Origin: Plasmopara viticola
Lineage: Eukaryota; Oomycota; Peronosporomycetes; Peronosporales; Peronosporaceae
NCBI GenBank assembly: GCA_001695595.3
Contig: MBPM02000021.1
Location: 372,001-436,000 of the forward strand
DNA: 64,000 nt
Direction of reading: 5' to 3'
Shown: positions 36,899 to 47,829 of the stretch, one piece after another
How positions within the stretch are numbered: position 1 is the stretch's first letter
Layout of the letters: each line of letters opens with the position of its first letter
Made by a program: the position numbers and the translations under genes
Notes under the pieces: model-generated
Databases searched by the model: none
Seen by the model: the letters and a program-made list of their open reading frames with translations, nothing else
What the model was told of the DNA's origin: nothing

Positions 36899-37199
36899 TG
36901 TTTCGCTTTCTCTTTTTAGAGCAGATATGAAAAGTGAAGGTGGCAATTAAACGCAGACCAAAGGATGTTTGATCACTCTACCACGTCCGGTTGTTGACGT
37001 ACTTTATGCGTTCTCAAATGCGTCTCGTAAATTGTCGTCAGATAGGCTCTCGCGAATTTACACGAACGTCATGGTCATAAATCATGATATCTACCATGGT
37101 TCAAGCGCCGCTAGAACGGAATAGAGCCCATTAGCATGTTTTTGCAACGTATTTCATTGTAACGTTGATATGTATCTCGTCAATGGCTTTGACAACTAC

Positions 37200-37418
37200 T
37201 TATACAATCCCTAGAGTAAACACCGAGATGGTGCAGAGCGAGCACAGAAAGTACCATATTGCGAAGGCGACATAGGCCATTCCACAAAGAGAACGTGAAG
37301 AAAAGTATCTGGAATTTGAATTGCGGTAAAATGGTCTCAGAAAAGACAATTCAACTCTTTGGAGAAAGCGTTGGTAAACCATTGTATGTATTTTGCTTTG
37401 TATATGACGTAGCTGCAT
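37200..37418 (-). CDS. Small conserved open frame with hydrophobic C-terminus (hypothetical)
   Basis: A 72-residue ATG-started frame (MQLRHIQSKIHTMVYQRFLQ) ends in a hydrophobic segment VAFAIWYFLCSLCTISVFTL that could span a membrane. The U3 copy (57,377-57,595) has the same length and only three amino-acid differences. The surrounding DNA is just as conserved, so this alone does not prove coding. It lies about 300 bp upstream of the START/FYVE gene and could instead be part of its 5' region. Confidence 0.25.
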   Translation of the reverse strand: MQLRHIQSKIHTMVYQRFLQRVELSFLRPFYRNSNSRYFSSRSLCGMAYVAFAIWYFLCSLCTISVFTLGIV

Positions 37419-37499
37419 GTATTAACATGTATGGATGTGCTGTTTTAAAAAGCCTTCAAACCTCTGCTGGCAGCTCTATTTTTTTGCAATCTTAGACAT

Positions 37500-38416
37500 T
37501 AAGTTCCATAAATTGCTATGAAGGTTTACGATTGGCCGGTATGTTGTGGTATTTGTCTATCCATGTTGTATGTGTATAGAGAAAGTGTCGCTACAATAGT
37601 GTGTTTATATCGCTGTGTACAATAATGCACATATCATACATACTAGTATATAAGAACATGTTCACGTGAGCATAATAAAAAGCGCATATCTTTACTCCTA
37701 CACTGCAATGCGGTGCACATGTACTCACGCAGTGTAATGTTCTCGTCCTTCAATACGATGACGCGGGAAAAAGATGATAATTAAACCCGGCTACTCGATA
37801 CTGTGCGTGATCTACACGACAGGGTACAATCATTTAGTTATGAATGGTCGCAAATGCTACATATACAAACACCCATAAGATCAAATTAGGATTTTCTCAC
37901 TTGCAATGTACTATGAAGAGTCTAAGCCCAGCTGAGAGCAGACTTTCAATATCGATGTTGAAAGCTTAGTTCTAGCTTTAATGATTACTGCGAAGGTGTA
38001 TGACACATTCATTGCTCATAATTATCTCTTTCGTTAAGCTTTAGCCACTATTATTGAACGAAGACGTCGAAAAATTACTTCTTATCGGAGATAGCTGTAA
38101 TAATTACTGCGAAGGTGTATGATTACAAATTTATTGCTCGTATTTTTTTTTCGGTAGCACCTCGACAAGAGCATTAAGTCATATTGAATTTTGCGGGGAA
38201 GTCACCCAAGTATTGTTCAGTCTCTCAAGTCTTTTTATTGAAAACCGAAAGCAAACAGCGGCATGTTAACGTAATGCCGTTATTTACTCGATTCGCTGCC
38301 GACTTGCTGACGCATCATTTTCCGGTTGAGCGTTGAGCATTGATCATTGTTGCCCACAGTTGCTTTGAAGCGCTTCGCAAAGAACACATGCTTCGATAAT
38401 TCGAAAGCCGGAAATG
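37500..38416. other. Non-coding end of U2 next to G2
   Basis: No open frame of note. ATTACTGCGAAGGTGTATGA occurs twice, about 115 bp apart (near 37,985 and 38,100), and again in U3. Close to G2, on the minus strand, AATAAAAAGACTTGAG after the Gypsy stop codon resembles a polyadenylation signal. No LTR of the G1 family was found here. Confidence 0.5.
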
Positions 38417-38905
38417 TTATGCTTCATTGTGGTGTAACAAGGTGGTGCCACGCTTCTTGATTTTGGGGGTGCGGTGAGACTCGGGAGCTTCATCGTCAAT
38501 CAAATACCACGGAGATGGCTTGATTTCACCAAGCCACCAAACTTTGCACTGTATAATTCCCTTGTACTTGCGATGTCCGATGACGGCTCCAGCGAGTAAT
38601 CCCTCGGAGCCATCGGCCAATATGACCTTATTCATCATTTGCCAACGCTTGGGGTCCTTGCAGTATGGCTTCAACAGAGAAGTTTGAAACATTGGGTGCA
38701 GTTTCGATCCCTTCGGTAATCTTATTCCATAGGAGTCTCGCGAAACTTTCTTCAGGATCGGGAATGGGCCAATATATTTTGGCGCGAGTTTCTTCGATTG
38801 AGCAAAATTCTTGTTACGGACATCCAAATTTTTGCCGTCCAAAAGCACTATGTCTCCAACTTGGAAATTTTGGACAAGTCTATTATTGTCATTATAGTGC
38901 TTCAT
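38417..38905 (-). pseudogene. G2 integrase C-terminus and chromodomain
   Basis: An open stretch of 162 residues. FQVGDIVLLDGKNLDVR and KKLAPKYIGPFPILKK, then SKLHPMFQTSLLKPY, are the GPY/F integrase C-terminal module. VIGHRKYKGIIQCKVWWLGE followed by SPWYLIDDE is a chromodomain, which in chromoviruses directs integration to certain chromatin marks. It ends naturally at TTLLHHNEA and a stop. It is the best preserved protein segment among the three Gypsy elements, and G3 has the same segment at 58,592-59,080 with about one residue in eight changed. Confidence 0.8.
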
Positions 38906-39339
38906 GCGCTTTTGTGCTTCGCTGATGCGGTCCTGTGCGACCTTGAGTAACGTTTCTAGGCGTAGTAGAAACTCTTGTGCAGATTTTTGTGATCATATCC
39001 TAGATCCATTCCGAACGGTGACATTCAAATTGTAGAGTGGACGCGTCAATTATAGGCTATCTCAGCCAAATGAAATGCTTATCTCAATCATTCTGCGCTA
39101 TGTTGGCGACGACTTGGAGGAAATCTCCAATTGAACAATTAGCTTTTTTCCGATTGTCCATTGTTTGTGACTACACGCCAAATCTAAACTGTGTTGCGTC
39201 CCCACAGCAGACACGATTGCTTGCCATAAGTTGATTGTGCACTTGGTGTCTCGGTCGGACACATAGGTTTTTATTATGCCATGGTCCTCATAGATTTTCT
39301 CATGAAGACCTCTGCGGTTTCTGCAGTACCGTCCGTTGT

Positions 39340-39850
39340 CTATGCAGCGATGAACGTGGCCCTTTTCGCTAAGTGATCAACAATCGCCATGACGGCATTA
39401 TGACCACTTTCGGTCTTCGGTAAAGACACGATAAATCGCAATGAAATGTAGACCCATCTGTCTCTTAAAATATTCAAAGACTGAAGTAATCTTGGCGGTT
39501 TGGTCTCCCTAGCCTTGTTTTGCTGACACATTTCGCAAGCATGTGCATAGCACTGGATATGCTTCGTCATTTTTGGCCAGTAATAGTTTTAACGCACGGC
39601 CAGATACGTCTTGCAAATTCTTGGGTGTCCTGCCGATGCAAAACCGTGCTCTTTCAGATGACGTATTTCTAGATTTTTGTCGTTTGGATTATACAGTCCT
39701 GGAGCCTCATCTTCACCAGTTTGGTTATATAAAAACATCATCGTGCATTGAGCACTTTGGCACGTCGTCTCGTTTTTTCGATATGTTGATGATATACTGT
39801 AGGTTACTATTTTACGCATACAGTGTCTTTGCGGAAAAAGCAATTGCAAT
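39340..39850 (-). pseudogene. G2 integrase zinc finger and start of core
   Basis: At 39,340-39,570 the frame reads AHACEMCQQNKARETKPPRL (the CC half of the zinc finger), then FIVSLPKTESGHNAVMAIVD and KRATFIAA from the catalytic core. The linker upstream (39,589-39,849) keeps TGEDEAPGLYNPND. The rest of the core between 39,340 and 38,910 is frameshifted. Confidence 0.7.
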
Positions 39851-40099
39851 CCTGTTCGTCGTGATTGTCGCCACGATTTCGCGAATCATAGCCGCTTCCA
39901 GTGGCTCTTGCAAGCTAACTTGGGCAGCTTTACTGTCAATATTTGAAATGCGTGACATACAGTGTTTGTTTCACCGGGAAATCGTTGAACACAGGCTGAT
40001 ATTCAGCAAGTTCATTATACCTTAGAGCTACTCTGCATTATACCATCGAGTTGCTCTGCGATTTGTAGTCTTCTGCGTCAGGAACATCTCAATACTTTG

Positions 40100-41410
40100 C
40101 GATCCGTTTCGACCGTGGATGGTCAATCGACAAGATACACACGCCATATTCTAGCGCATGCATAATTGCAAGCAGCCCTTGCTCACGAACAGGGAATTTG
40201 AATTCGGCTAGTTTTATCTTCCGACCAGTAATAGCTATTAGATGATCTTGCTCTCCTTCCTTTTAAAAAATTTTCCCGATCGAAAACTTGGAGACGTAAA
40301 ATGATTTTTTTAAGTAATATCGGAGGCATATGCGCAGCCAACACAAGCAGCGCAGTCCAAAAAAAGGTAGGCTTTCAAAAGTTCGGAAGACTTTAAATAG
40401 GTGGTAGCGTCAAGCAACACTTAAGTTTGCTAAAGCAGCTCAGTTAATCGCCCGAGAGTTCGATTGCTTTTTGAGGACGTTTTGTATAAATACTGTCATG
40501 AAGTGGTTCTGCAAATTGCGCAAAGTCCTTGCTAATTCTTGAAACATAGACTGTAGTGCCTGGTCATCTCCCGTTTGCTTCTTTGTCATGGGCACAGACC
40601 ATTCTGCGATTCCCTTAGTTTTGCCGGGGTCCATTCGGGTGCCGTTTCGTCCGACAAAGTCTTATAGGCGCGGGATCTCCTCCATGCAAAATTGGCACAT
40701 TGACAATTCGATGAAACCGTGCTGTTCTCCACATTGTTCAAGTACACGGTCTTTAGGCGTTACGTGGTCTGCGGCATCTTCACTTTGTGTGAACACGTAG
40801 ATGTCGTCAAAGCCATCTGTATGATCTCGGAACACTTTCTCCAAAACGTAACCGGACTTCCGTTCGGCTCCATGGGAGTGAACAGATATCCAAAAAGACC
40901 ATATGGGGTCGAAAAGCGGGAAATAGTACTTTCGATCACGCAATCTAAGCTGATGGTAACCCCAAAGTAGTTCTATGCACGAAACCAATGAATTTTAGAC
41001 ATGGCGTCAAAAGTGTTTTTCTTACGCGAAAGTGGTATCGCCGACAAGATCGTCGCTAGATTTAGCTGATGATAATCGTGCATAATGAACCAACCCACAG
41101 GATTTTGGACATAAAACGCTATTGTCGAAAATGCAGACAATTTTGGTCGGAATATGCCTGCTTGAACCATCTCTTTTGTCATTACTTGAATTTTCCTGCG
41201 CTGTTCAGGACTCTGGCACCATTGTTTGTCGGATATCCGTTTGCTCGATTTCTCCCCGTACTGAAGGTGTCTCACTTGACAGCTCCGTGCGAAAGACTGT
41301 GTTTGCATACTTGCGTCGCATTTCATAAGCCATCTTCTTTTTGAGCGATTCCCAACCTTAATTCTTGAAGCGCTCAAGTTTTTCAATTTTATAGGGTTTG
41401 ACGACAAAGA
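40100..41410 (-). pseudogene. G2 reverse transcriptase and RNase H
   Basis: 41,100-41,210 carries KQWCQSPEQRRKIQVMTKEM and then NPVGWFIMHDYHQLN, the conserved RT entry and first palm region. 40,662-40,988 includes GYHQLRLRDRKYYFPLFD and the catalytic box DGFDDIYVFTQSED, an FDD variant. RT thumb sequence lies at 40,590-40,634, and RNase H pieces (QGLLAIMHAL, EFKFPVRE) lie at about 40,130-40,260. The fragments are in several frames. Confidence 0.75.
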
Positions 41411-41849
41411 CAGCTTCGATGTCTTTATTATGACGCAACATTCTAAAAAATTAGTAAAAAGAAATTAGCTGCGTCATTCCTTGACGGTCATGGTAGCCTT
41501 GTTGTCAATAGTAATCATTAATCTCGGGGCTCTGATTTATTCGAGCCTTGCGTTGTCCAGCTCTCCATCTGGACGGTCGTTTATTATGCGGTCTAAGTCG
41601 AATTGCTGCGTGGTTTCCGTGTTGATGCAAGGATGCATGCGACCTGTACACGAATTTATATCTGGATTTTGCTCACGAAGCCATACAATGCCGATGATAC
41701 CATCCCTAATTTCAGGAATAGGTATGACTTAGAGCGTTCCCGATATTTTAGAAAGTCGGGTATCTGCAAGTTCATGTGCACCATTCATCGAGGGTGATCA
41801 ACAACCTGGTCGTTGCCAGGGTCGGCTTGCATCATATCGCCCTTGATTT

Positions 41850-42936
41850 CTTCAAGCTCAAGTCGCTTCACCAAGTCTTCAAATACGCCGAAAGACTACA
41901 TACGGTGTCGATGAAGACGGTGGCGGGTCTTTCTTGACCAACTTTCTTAAAAGCTTGAGCTCCAGCTTTGGGGACAGCATATTGTGCCCCTCGAATATCA
42001 AATTTCGTTTCCTTACCTTTAAAAGCGGTGCATTGCGGCGATATGTGGTCGACAACGCCACAATTGTTACATGTCGCCGATTTAATTTAGATGTCATTTT
42101 TGTATTTTTTCTTTTGAAAACGCTTTTGTTTCAGAGGCGTGGCTTATTTGTTTGATAGCCTGATTCTATGGGCACCGTTTCAAACGACTTGGTCGATATA
42201 CAATTTGGCATACACGAGCAATGGACAAATTCAAAATTGAAGGTAACTTCAATGGTCTCGCGATGAGTACCCGAATTCTCTTCTGTGATCTTATTTGCGG
42301 TTTCTTTCCGCAATCCATTATGAAAACTGATGTTTAATTCAGTTTGGGACATCAAGCCCTGAAATTTTGAGACGCACCTTTTCTTTGTTTCAAGTAAAAC
42401 ATCTGCTCTCGAAAAACATACTCAAAATCCTTAGGCTTGAAGCGTGTTCGCAATATGGTTTCAGACACCGCCCATGTCTTGTGCATGTTCATGCGCTCGC
42501 AGTCGGCGATAAAGGCACGATACCAATTAAGTACGGATCTGCCTTGATAACTTGAGATAGGCGACACAAAGTCTGACAACTCTGTTGTCGTGAAGTGGCG
42601 CTAATTGGCGTAGTACCGTTCCTGTTTCAAAAAATCATCATTCTATATCTTTGCCAAACCTCCCTTAATAACTGTGTACTTCTGCTCGCATTTTGGTTTG
42701 ATGAAAAAGTTGAGGCGCTGACGAGTTTGTTGCATACGAGCTCGCGTTTGGGCTTGCACTTGGGCTTGATATTGCTTTTGTTGTCGAGTGAGATACAGCA
42801 GTAGTTGCTGCATGGACAGTGTGTCTTGTTTAGTTGCTGCAGAGGGAGAACTATTATCCTGAGCGGTTGGATTTGCTTGGTCATTGGCACTTGCCGCATC
42901 TTGCAAAGTCGGCATTCGTGAACTTGAGCGCGACAT
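41850..42936 (-). pseudogene. G2 gag, zinc knuckle and start of protease
   Basis: The gag start at 42,936 reads SRSSSRMPTLQDAASANDQA and is open for 97 residues, ending inside a Gln/Ala-rich segment. A second open part covers 42,352-42,579. At 42,031-42,072 CNNCGVVDHISPQC is a complete CX2CX4HX4C nucleic-acid-binding knuckle. About 45 residues later the protease active site reads FIDTVCSLS, with Val in place of the conserved Gly, followed by a stop a few codons on. Confidence 0.75.
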
Positions 42937-43769
42937 TAGCCGAAAAGTTTCATTGTCGTCGAGAGCACCTATTCGGCTCTATTGAAGAGGTCTTGGGTTT
43001 GGAGTATGACGCACAGTCTTACGGCCTCTTTTTTTAGCCATACTTGCTGTATTCCTCAGCTCTCGTTGTGTGTTCTACCAGACCTTAAGAAACTCATGAA
43101 AAATGAATCAAAATTGATCTAATTTTGTTTTACAGCCGATGGTTTTTGTATAGATAGATAAAGTGGTTTAATGAACCTTCCAAAGCTCTTAGGTCTTTGA
43201 ATACAGTGCTTCAGTTTTTCAGTGGTGTTATGCAGGCACCTGAGTCCTTACAATTTGCAGTCTCGTTTCGGTGAGTCGGACAAGCTTCAGCTGTTTCATC
43301 GCTGAAAACCACAAGTATTCTCGCAGTTTGTCGAGCTTCTTGTTACGGCTTGTTAGAAATTCAGTGGTATTGATGAACGGGTTTGTAACTTCACCATTCT
43401 TTCGTTTTACCACACAGCAAAGCCGAACAAAACAGCTCAGACGTATTAAATGCAGATCAAGCAAAGCCAAGTGAGCAACTTGTCTGGGGGTTATTCTCCG
43501 TGTTTTCAGTAGCGCGGCAAAATTTACTTAAAGACAAAAGCACGAAGCCACAGACCAACTGAAAGAGTTCCAGATGTTTGTACCACACTAGCGTGCAACC
43601 AACTAACCAACCACTGAACGTTAAGTTCGTGTCGTAATACAACCCTTCGTAATCTAGTACTTCCCACTATGTGACTCGTACCAATAATCACAGGATGACT
43701 CGCATTTCACTATGTGACCTCGAGCACCCTTGCTTTAAACTCTTGAACTTGACACGACAAGTGCAACTA

Positions 43770-44211
43770 TGTAGCACAGTCGCGGAGGAAGCTTATTGAA
43801 CGTCGGTCGTCAGGTGAAGCTTTGTGACAAGCGGAGTATTTTCGGTGAAAAAAAAAGAAGTGTTAGACGTCCAGGAGCAAATTCAAGAAGTGATGTTAGA
43901 TGGGGAGCTCTTACGACTTCTTTTCTTGCTACGGCCTTATTGGTGGCTCTCAGCCACCTTCTGCTATTATCCTAAAGACTATCACTCTACTTTACTCCTT
44001 CAGCTTTGTCACACTTTCTAGATTATTTTCAGCCGATAAGGTTTTGTACTTTTCAAAAATTATGAGACCTCTGAAACTTTCTTCGGGTCGAAAATGTAAT
44101 AAACAACTATACTTATGGTTTGTACTAAAGCATATGGATTCTGGAAATATTCAAATTTGTTGCGTGAGAACCATAATCAGCAAACCTGCCAGCGACGACG
44201 ATTTCGCCCCA
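43770..44211 (-). repeat. 5' LTR of G2
   Basis: About 442 bp, plus-strand ends TGTAGCACAGTCGCGGAGG and ATTTCGCCCCA. It matches the G1 5' LTR at an offset of 19,578 bp. Both run into the start of a U copy on their right side. Confidence 0.85.
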
Positions 44212-44869
44212 ACGGAAATTTACCACCTAAAAATGGTTGTAATGCGATTGTTAATGGAAGGACACAAGCAATGCGATATCCAGAAGCATCGAGCAACTAT
44301 CTTACTCGCGAGCTTTGAAACTAAATTTTGATTGCACACCCTTCCACAGGGAACGGATCATGTTTTCGATGTTTATAACTTTGACGAAAGAAAGCACAAG
44401 TGCTTACTATGCCCCCAGATTATGAGACTATTAAAAATTTGAAGAAGATCTGGAGTGGCTCAACTGAAATTTGCAGTCAACGATAAATTGTCATAGGAAT
44501 TACTGCGTGTTCGCAGTTATCTCTGAAATCCTCCTCTAATGCATAGCCGGTATAAGGTGCTAAGTATTGTAAAGGTGCTGATATTGAAGCAATTTCACAC
44601 ATTGGTTGTGGCTTGATGAACTCGATACGTATATATTACTCATGACCATGATACTCCTTTTGGCTGCCCGTTTGCTGCCATGAGTGGCTACATAGTCACG
44701 CAAAGTCACGCAAGCGGGCATTGAGACTGCCTACTTGTTTGGGTCATTGACGTGATAGTTTTATCTAACACACCTTTGGAGTGTACATTAACCACATTAT
44801 GTACGTGTAAAATCATAGGTTGCAACAGGCTGACCAAATCTGATGTATCATATAGGTCAAGTTGCGGTT

Positions 44870-45300
44870 TTATGACCCGCAAATTATCTATGATCTTTTT
44901 CAAAAAAGTGCTGCCAAACTTGCCATTCGTAAAACTTATCTGGAAGACATCATTATTCTGGGAGACTTAAACCTGTAAAGGAGCATTAAAGGCCGAATCA
45001 TAGGTAAAAGCCATGGAAAGCTGTCGTCCTATCTTGAATTTTAGACTTTCTAGATCCCATTCGTCGTCATGCTGCGTAAGGAAAGCTTCATTTCAATGCT
45101 GTACGAGCAACTTGTGGAAGTTTAAACACTATCAAGACTCCTGTTGCAGTGAGAAGCCGAAAGCCGGCTAAGACGCGGCAGAATAAAGTCCTTGTCGAGA
45201 AGTATTTTTGCACATCACATATCGAAACCCGCCAAAACGCATTGTTTTGGCATTTACTAAAGTAGAAGATATCCACAGCTTACAATTTGTTGCATCACAG
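44870..45300 (+). pseudogene. Exon-like block on the plus strand of U3
   Basis: Counterpart of 25,290-25,720. The first piece reads KSAAKLAIRKTYLEDIIILG, but the acceptor-like CAG before it has become CAA. The second starts MLRKESFISMLYEQLVEV and then meets a stop. The pair of changes suggests the U3 copy is further decayed. Confidence 0.3.
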
Positions 45301-47779
45301 ATTAAACTATCTTGTTGAGAATTGCTTTAATTGATTTTGAAGACGGACGTGTTGTGCAGGCGACAATCGTCATTTCGATCCATTTGAAAGCTAATTTCAC
45401 TCGAGCTAACTTTCTATGTCGTCAGCTGCCGCAATATATAGAGATTAAACAAGACAATTAAAAATGCAACTTTAGAAAGCGATTTCAAATTCGTCCTTCC
45501 TTTGAAGATCGCTGCGAGAGCGGTTGACTCACTTGCAAATGACTTGGTGTAATGACCAAGCTAACTTTCATTTGTACACATGTACAAGCGCAGATACAGT
45601 GCGATCATTGTATAATCTATTGAGAAAAGTATAGTAGTTGCTAGTAATCTCCATTCACAGATCAACAGTAAGCAGTTAAGTGCGTCAAGACAATTGCGCG
45701 AATGCTCTGGCAAAGTCTTCTGAAAGCACACAGCATTAGAGCTTCGATCGCGGCATCGGGATCACCAAGCTGTAGCAACGATAAGCTTGCTTTCTTGCTA
45801 GCTGTGTGCTTGCAAATTTCGGAAAGGCTTTTAGCACTAAGGATACTAAGCGAAGGTAAAATCGCTGCACCGAATATATGCTCTTCGTTAAGGTTATTGT
45901 GCAGAAGTCAAGCTTATAGATTCGCCTCAAATGTAACACACAATACATAATTTCTACCGTATCACAAGGTATGTGGCGGTGAAGTCTTGACCCGGAAGCG
46001 TAGGAGCTAATGCAGTTTTGCGTTCCCATGCATAGCAGACTTGACGTGATCGGATATACAAACATATCTTGCTATCGGTTGTTCAAATTACCCAGATTAC
46101 CAGATTCTGCCTTTGTGGTGCGCGCGGACATTTTTAAATTTGAGCTTAAGGAGACACAAAAGTCTGTAAGTGACTTTGAGATGTACTAGTGACGCTGTCC
46201 ACGCGCACAGTCTTAGATACAACAACGCAACAACAATTAACTATAGAACTAGATGTAAAAAAGAAATTAGAGCAACTATTGTTTTTTGGTTCAAAATAAT
46301 TGTTAAAAGGTAGAAATCTGACCGAGTTCCCAAACTTTTTATTACTTTCGCTGAAGAAGCTGTTTTTATCTTTTCTCGGGCTTTGACTTTAAGTTTTGTT
46401 GTGAGCATTGCTGATCAGCAACTTAAAAATTTCACTTCGTTCTGTAAAGTGTGAACACATCGTAAGCTTTGAGTGAAGGAACATAAAAACCATGAAGTAG
46501 GCATACGTAAGGAACTGTCTCCTGCACATCGTTCACAATTGCACTGAATGGTCTTTAAGACTTTCAATTTGCGGATGCAAAGGTAGACTAAGACCTTTTT
46601 AGCTCGGAGAGTAGCACCTTTTTATATGCCTTACAACTTTTTGACACCCCTTGGAAATGTAAGATACTATACATGTAGTACCTTCAATGGCTATAATCAT
46701 CTCCTTAAGCATGTCAGATCCATGATATCGAAGTCGATCACAATATCGACTAGCAAGGCCATCTTTTATATTTATCTTGTCTTTCGCGGCTTTTTTGCGT
46801 AAAACGATGCATCTGTCGTGGACTTGATGTGTAAAAATCAGTAAGAAAGGCTAAATTGCTAATATCCGCTCACCTTTTTCCTTGTGTAAACTTAAAGCTT
46901 TTTCTGCAAATGTCCTAACTTTTAGTATTTTAGCGGCTTGTTTGAAAGAATGTTCACGTTATTTGGTGTATTGCACGAATGTTTTCACTAGCACTAGAGC
47001 TATCGACTTTGACTATTAAGCCATCGGCCAAAGGAAATGTTGTGTCAAGAAAATCGAAGAAATATTTTTGCGCGTGTCGTTAGGTTGTCGATTGATGATA
47101 GATAGCGCTCACTCCATCATCATCCTTAGTATTCACGCGTCTCAAAGCCTGATTTATCTGGAAATTGATCATGAAGGCTATGCCTTAGTTTCTCGATTTT
47201 AATCCCACGAAGTTTTCTCGTCAAAAATGTTTAAACTGCTCCAGAAAAATACAATAGACTTAGGTCTTGACAGTCTTTAGCCCGATGACTAGGCATACCG
47301 CACTTGCAGCGTTGATCCTCTGGCTGTGCACTTTGATCGTCCAATCATGCACCTACAAGATTTTCCGGCACATTGGTGTTTGCCATTCTCTCTCGACTTG
47401 AAGGATTGTTCGCAACGACTTGTGCCACTATAGTTAGCTTCGAGAACAGAAGGTTTGTTTAGCGCTTTCTTTGGCATGCGTCACTCGCTGTGATTGCGTT
47501 CACGTAGCAAACTTTTCTTCTAATTATGTAGCAGCACAACTACAAGCCAATCACCGATACTGCATTGTCAGCATTTATTTGGATAGACCAAATTCTGTCA
47601 GCGTCTTATATGATTTGTCTGCCATACTTTACACTTTTTTTGATAGATTTATTGAGGAAAAACTATGCGTTAAAAACGTCGACAAGAGATATTGGCACGC
47701 TTTTAGTGGCCATGAGCAGTAGAAGTTGACCATTGTAGTTTTTGGATTACAAAATTATTTCAATTTAGCAAATGTAGCA

Positions 47780-47829
47780 AGAGAGGCAGTCTGGTTTTGG
47801 TGTGTATGTTTCTTGCCGACTGCCTCCCC
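47780..47829. other. Stem-loop in U3 (arms 47,780-47,791 and 47,818-47,829)
   Basis: Same arms as U2 (AGAGAGGCAGTC with GACTGCCTCCCC), with one change in the loop. Confidence 0.55.

Larger units (their letters stand above)
24632..38416. repeat. U2: second copy of the tandem unit
   Basis: Colinear with U3 (44,212-58,591). The offset grows from about 19,577 (at 26 kb) to 19,618 (32 kb), 19,954 (33 kb) and 20,178 (37 kb). The last two steps are explained by a LINE insertion in U3 and about 180 bp extra in U3 near 54.0-54.2 kb. U2 holds gene X remnants, the intact START/FYVE gene and a small conserved open frame. The stretches 26.6-28.1 kb and 31.2-32.0 kb contain no recognised gene. Confidence 0.9.
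38417..44211 (-). mobile_element. G2: Ty3/Gypsy element without recognisable 3' LTR
   Basis: Same domain order as G1. The 5' LTR is at 43,770-44,211, the leader at 42,937-43,769, gag from 42,936 down to about 42,000, then protease, RT/RNase H (40.1-41.4 kb), integrase (about 39.0-39.7 kb) and an intact-looking C-terminal chromodomain frame ending at 38,417. Numerous frameshifts make it inactive. After the polyprotein stop the sequence passes straight into U2 with no copy of the LTR, unlike G1. Confidence 0.85.

Noticed and set aside
36387..36919. Long plus-strand frames opposite the START/FYVE gene
   Set aside because: They mirror the codon structure of the real gene and show no domain of their own.
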